Assembly (NCBI GenBank): GCA_963708735.1
Contig: CAVPTW010000024.1
Location: 1-64,000 of the forward strand
Source: JAGPUQ01 sp963708735
Lineage (GTDB): Bacteria; Pseudomonadota; Gammaproteobacteria; Pseudomonadales; Porticoccaceae
Length of the DNA: 64,000 nt
Reading direction: 5' to 3'
Below, in pieces: positions 60,911 through 64,000 of this stretch. The first letter of the stretch is position 1. Each line of letters begins with the position of its first letter. Under the pieces are notes generated by a model. That model had not been told where the DNA came from. It ran no database searches and worked only from the letters and a program-made list of their open reading frames with translations. Both the position numbers and the translations under genes were made by a program.

Positions 60911-61984
60911 ATGTCAGCACTCCGAAACGACCGGATATTACGTGCCCTGATGCGCCAGCCTGTGGATGCCACGCCGATCTGGCTGATGCGCCAGGCAGGA
61001 CGCTATTTGCCGGAATACCGCGCGGTCCGGCAAAGCGCCGGCGATTTCATGAGCCTGTGCCGAAATCCGGACCGTGCATGTGAAGTGACCATGCAGCCCC
61101 TTGCCCGCTTTGATCTGGACGCCGCGATTCTCTTTTCCGACATTCTTACCATTCCGGATGCGCTGGGCCTGGGCCTTTACTTCGAAGAGGGGGAGGGCCC
61201 CCGCTTTCACAAGCCGCTGCGCGCCGCCGCCGATATCGAGAAACTCGGCGTATTGGACACTGCACGGGACTTGCCCTATGTGCTGGAGGCAGTCCGGCTG
61301 ATTCGTCGCGAGCTGAATGGCAGCGTGCCCCTTATCGGATTTTCCGGCAGTCCCTGGACCCTCGCGACCTACATGATCGAGGGCGGGAGCAGTCGGGATT
61401 TCGTCCGTACCAAGCAATTGCTCTATGACAACCCTCAGCTGCTTCACCTGCTGTTGAACAAGCTTGCAACTTCGGTCACCGACTATCTGAACGCGCAAAT
61501 AGCCGCAGGTGCCCAAGTCGTGCAAATCTTCGATACATGGGGTGGTGCCCTGAGTGCAGCGGCATACCGCGAATTTTCGCTCGCATACATGGCCCGGATT
61601 GTGGCGGGTCTTACCCGCGAGGCCGAGGGACGCGCGGTCCCTGTCATATTGTTTACCAAGGGCGGCTCGGCCTGGCTGGACGCGATTGCCGACAGCGGAT
61701 GCGATGCGGTGGGGCTGGATTGGTGCATGGACATTGGGCAGGCCCGTGACCAGGTTGGCAACCGGGTCGCGCTGCAGGGCAATCTGGACCCGGCAGTGCT
61801 GCGTGCGCCCGCGACTGTTGTTGTGGCCGAGGCGGAACGGATTGTCCGGGCGTTCGGAGCAGGACCGGGCCATGTATTCAATCTGGGACATGGCATCAGC
61901 CCCGATGTCTCTCCGGATCGGGTCGCCGCCCTGGTTGACGCAGTTCACAGTATGTCGGTGAAACAGCGACAAACCGACGCCTAA
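60911..61984 (+). CDS. hemE: Uroporphyrinogen decarboxylase
   Basis: HemE decarboxylates uroporphyrinogen III to coproporphyrinogen III, acting on the product of HemD. The 357-residue protein has the N-terminal signature PIWLMRQAGRYLPEYR, the FSDIL loop, GFSGSPWTLATYM and NLGHGISPDV near the end. It needs no cofactor. Closely spaced after aroB. Confidence 0.98.
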   Translation: MSALRNDRILRALMRQPVDATPIWLMRQAGRYLPEYRAVRQSAGDFMSLCRNPDRACEVTMQPLARFDLDAAILFSDILTIPDALGLGLYFEEGEGPRFHKPLRAAADIEKLGVLDTARDLPYVLEAVRLIRRELNGSVPLIGFSGSPWTLATYMIEGGSSRDFVRTKQLLYDNPQLLHLLLNKLATSVTDYLNAQIAAGAQVVQIFDTWGGALSAAAYREFSLAYMARIVAGLTREAEGRAVPVILFTKGGSAWLDAIADSGCDAVGLDWCMDIGQARDQVGNRVALQGNLDPAVLRAPATVVVAEAERIVRAFGAGPGHVFNLGHGISPDVSPDRVAALVDAVHSMSVKQRQTDA

Positions 61985-62140
61985 CCTGAGGCGTTGGTCG
62001 GCAAAAACCGCCGGCAAGTCGGAGTTCGTTGCAAATGAACCGGTTTTGCCCATGCTGAGATAGCGCGACACCAGGTGCAAGTCGGCAACACCCTAGCCGG
62101 CGTACCCAGGGTGGCGGTCGAAGAGGTTAAAGGACCCGAC

Positions 62141-63532
62141 ATGGCAATCAAGCAAGTCAAGATCAACATCAACGACCTGACTATCGGCATGTATGTGTCG
62201 CAGCTTGATAGACCCTGGGCAGGTACACCTTTTCCGCTGCAAGGCTTTCAGGTCCGCACTACCGAAGACATCCATACCCTACGCAATTACTGTGACCACG
62301 TTTATATAGATACCATCAAGGGCAAAAGCCCGCTCGCTACGCAAATCATACCGAGCCTGGACACCGGTGGAGACAGTAGAGTACGCCGATCGCCAGTGCT
62401 TGGTCAGCGCGACCCCGGCAAGGGTGCGATCGAACCCACTCCCCTGGTCATACGCAAGGGGGTATATAACACCACGGTGTCGCTGCGTGCTGAAATGCGC
62501 CACGCCCGCATTGTCATCAAGCAGTTGCAGGATCAGTTGGCGGCGGCCGCGAAGCAGCTAGCGCGGGGACGATTTGCTGACTATGACCAGCTAAAACACA
62601 GTGTCGAGGGTATGGTCGACTCCGTGCTGCGCTGCCCTGACGCCTTTACGTGGTTGATTCGCCTGCGTCAGCATGATCAGCATACCCATGGTCACAGTCT
62701 CCGTTCGGCGCTGTGGGCGGTGCAGTTTGCGCGGTTTATTGGTATGGAACGGCGTGAAATTTCCACCCTGTGCGTGGGAACCTTGCTCAAGGATATCGGC
62801 AAGACGCGGGTGCCGGTCGCGATCCTTCGCAAACGCAACCGTTCGCCCGAGGAAGAGCTCGAGTACCGCAAGTTCGTGGAGCTTGGTGTCGATATGTTGC
62901 GGGACACGCGGGCTGTCGAGCCGCGCGTAATCTCCGTGGTGCGCTATCACTGCGAACGTATGGATGGGTCGGGTTTTCCCGAGGGATTGGGCGGCAGCAA
63001 GATCCCGTTACTGGCGCGAATCGCGGGGATAGCCACCGTTTTCGATGCGATCAGCAACCCCTTCGAAGCCGAACAGCCAGTTGCGCCGTCAAAGGCAGTC
63101 AGTCTGCTCTACGACATGCGCGGGATCGAATTTCAGGAAGACCTGGTAGTCCTGTTCATTCAGTCCATTGGGCTCTATCCGGTGGGAACCCTGGTGGAAC
63201 TCACTACAGGGGACATCGGCATTGTGGTCGAGCAGCACCCCGACTCGCGCCTCAGCCCTCAGATCGCCGTGCTGGATCTGGGCGGTGGCGACCTCAATAA
63301 GAACTTCATTCTTGTCGACCTGAAGGAACAGGAAGCGGCGCGCAGGCTGCTGGTCGAAAATGGCCGGCATAGTGCCGATGGGGTGGAGCGGGTGGCCATC
63401 GCCCGTGATCTCGAGCCAACCGGATATGACATTGACGTGTCCACTATTTCCAGCCTGTTCATGCAGGCCGAGCAGGAGCGCCGGACCGGTTTCATCGCGA
63501 GTCTGCGGGAGCGCTTCGGTAGACCGCACTGA
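62141..63532 (+). CDS. HD-GYP domain protein with N-terminal DUF3391, altered metal site
   Basis: HD-GYP proteins usually hydrolyse cyclic di-GMP. The ATG at 62141 (after AAAGGACC) gives 463 residues: DUF3391 (MAIKQVKININDLTIGMYVS, to about 130), then an HD-GYP domain with HGHSLRS near 185, but LKDIGK near 216 where the HD pair is usual, YHCERMDGSGFP near 270 instead of HHE-DG-GYP, and ATVFDA where Asp is expected. The His of HD, one His of HH, the Tyr of GYP and a later Asp are thus changed. It may sense c-di-GMP rather than cleave it. It stands alone between hemE and psd. Confidence 0.88.
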   Translation: MAIKQVKININDLTIGMYVSQLDRPWAGTPFPLQGFQVRTTEDIHTLRNYCDHVYIDTIKGKSPLATQIIPSLDTGGDSRVRRSPVLGQRDPGKGAIEPTPLVIRKGVYNTTVSLRAEMRHARIVIKQLQDQLAAAAKQLARGRFADYDQLKHSVEGMVDSVLRCPDAFTWLIRLRQHDQHTHGHSLRSALWAVQFARFIGMERREISTLCVGTLLKDIGKTRVPVAILRKRNRSPEEELEYRKFVELGVDMLRDTRAVEPRVISVVRYHCERMDGSGFPEGLGGSKIPLLARIAGIATVFDAISNPFEAEQPVAPSKAVSLLYDMRGIEFQEDLVVLFIQSIGLYPVGTLVELTTGDIGIVVEQHPDSRLSPQIAVLDLGGGDLNKNFILVDLKEQEAARRLLVENGRHSADGVERVAIARDLEPTGYDIDVSTISSLFMQAEQERRTGFIASLRERFGRPH

Positions 63533-63569
63533 GCGGCGTCCCGGTTGCACTGCTCGCGCGAGCGCGGGT

Positions 63570-64000
63570 TCATGGCGGCTGAGTGAGCCAACCCAGTTCT
63601 TCCCCCATTCGTACGTTCAACCCGGAAGTCGCGATCGCTAGCTCCACGCCGGGTGGCGCCAGCACAATGACTGTGGAACCAAAGCGAAAACGGCCGAGCT
63701 CGGCGCCCCGCGCCAGTTCCACCTGCCCCTTCGTGAAACTGTCTTCCCGCAACGCGCCTGGAAGATAACGACCCTGCCAGACGGTGTCGATACCGGCCAC
63801 CAGCAGTGCGCCCACCAGCACCACTGCCATCTGCCCCGCAGGCGTATCGAACCAGCACACCAGGCGTTCGTTGCCGGCGTAGAGATTGGGCAGCGCGCGC
63901 GCGGTGCGCAGGTTCACCGAGAACAGCCGGCCGGGAATGTAGCGGGTCGCGATCAACGTTCCGGACAGCGGCATGTGGACCCGGTGGTAGTCACGCGGCG
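63570..64000 (-). CDS. psd: Phosphatidylserine decarboxylase proenzyme, N-terminal part outside window
   Basis: Psd makes phosphatidylethanolamine at the inner membrane. The frame is open to the window edge and reads PRDYHRVHMPLSGT before the first visible Met (63974), so the gene continues beyond 64000. The C-terminal half has GTLIATRYIPGRLFSVN, FDTPAGQMAVVLVGA and the self-cleavage motif FGST (cut between Gly and Ser to form the pyruvoyl group), here in the common F-variant of LGST. The short alpha chain follows to the stop at 63570. Confidence 0.96.
   Translation of the reverse strand, partial: PRDYHRVHMPLSGTLIATRYIPGRLFSVNLRTARALPNLYAGNERLVCWFDTPAGQMAVVLVGALLVAGIDTVWQGRYLPGALREDSFTKGQVELARGAELGRFRFGSTVIVLAPPGVELAIATSGLNVRMGEELGWLTQPP

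Overview
The window is chromosomal DNA from a GC-rich gammaproteobacterium. The main evidence is gene order shared with Pseudomonas-type genomes: coaBC-algC-argB-slmA, then pyrE-crc-rph-yicC-gmk-rpoZ-spoT-ridA; argH-algZ-algR-hemC-hemD-hemX-hemY; pckA/hslO-hslR-yrfG/nudE-cysQ; mrcA/pilMNOPQ-aroK-aroB-hemE; and rpoH-ftsX-ftsE-ftsY/rsmD-coaD. It is not Pseudomonas itself: dut is missing between coaBC and algC, recG does not follow spoT/ridA, and the genes between these blocks are accessory. The exact order or family cannot be fixed from this sequence alone. Genes are tightly packed, many start/stop pairs overlap by 1-4 bases, and TTG and GTG starts are common. No rRNA, tRNA, CRISPR array or intact insertion sequence was found.

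Layout. 1-4.04 kb: a gtr-type surface-glycan modification cluster (GtrA flippase, a GtrB-like glycosyltransferase broken by a one-base frameshift, and two related multi-membrane GtrC-like proteins). 4.05-5.5 kb: a junkyard holding remnants of argH, a REP-associated (RAYT) transposase and a TIGR02444 gene, with two small intact membrane-protein genes between them. 5.5-13.4 kb: an orphan hypothetical gene, then an envelope cluster of DUF1302 outer-membrane protein, DUF1329 periplasmic protein, YCF48/BNR-repeat protein and RND/MMPL permease. This is the best candidate in the window for a poorly described system, probably moving a hydrophobic molecule across the envelope. 13.8-22.7 kb: housekeeping genes (TIGR02444, trmB, DUF423, rpoH, ftsXEY, rsmD, coaD, mutM, rpmBG, radC). 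22.8-35.6 kb: CoA, sugar-phosphate, arginine, pyrimidine and RNA-processing genes, with Crc, RNA polymerase omega and the (p)ppGpp enzyme SpoT. 35.7-38.5 kb: an accessory DsbA-like/luciferase-like/hydrolase trio. 38.9-46.3 kb: argH, then the AlgZR two-component system and haem genes hemCDXY. 46.4-53.9 kb: pckA, the hslOR-yrfG group, nudE, cysQ and penicillin-binding protein 1A. 54-59.5 kb: the type IV pilus assembly operon pilMNOPQ running into aroK. 59.8-64 kb: aroB, hemE, an HD-GYP protein whose metal site looks degenerate, and the 3' part of psd.

Unusual points: a likely CTG start for mutM; tandem in-phase mini-repeats upstream of the DUF1302 gene and inside the 5' ends of rsmD and argB; a long-form AlgC with its own membrane and sensor-like N-terminal half; and gene-end duplicates at 4.1 and 5.2 kb of genes that also occur intact in this window.
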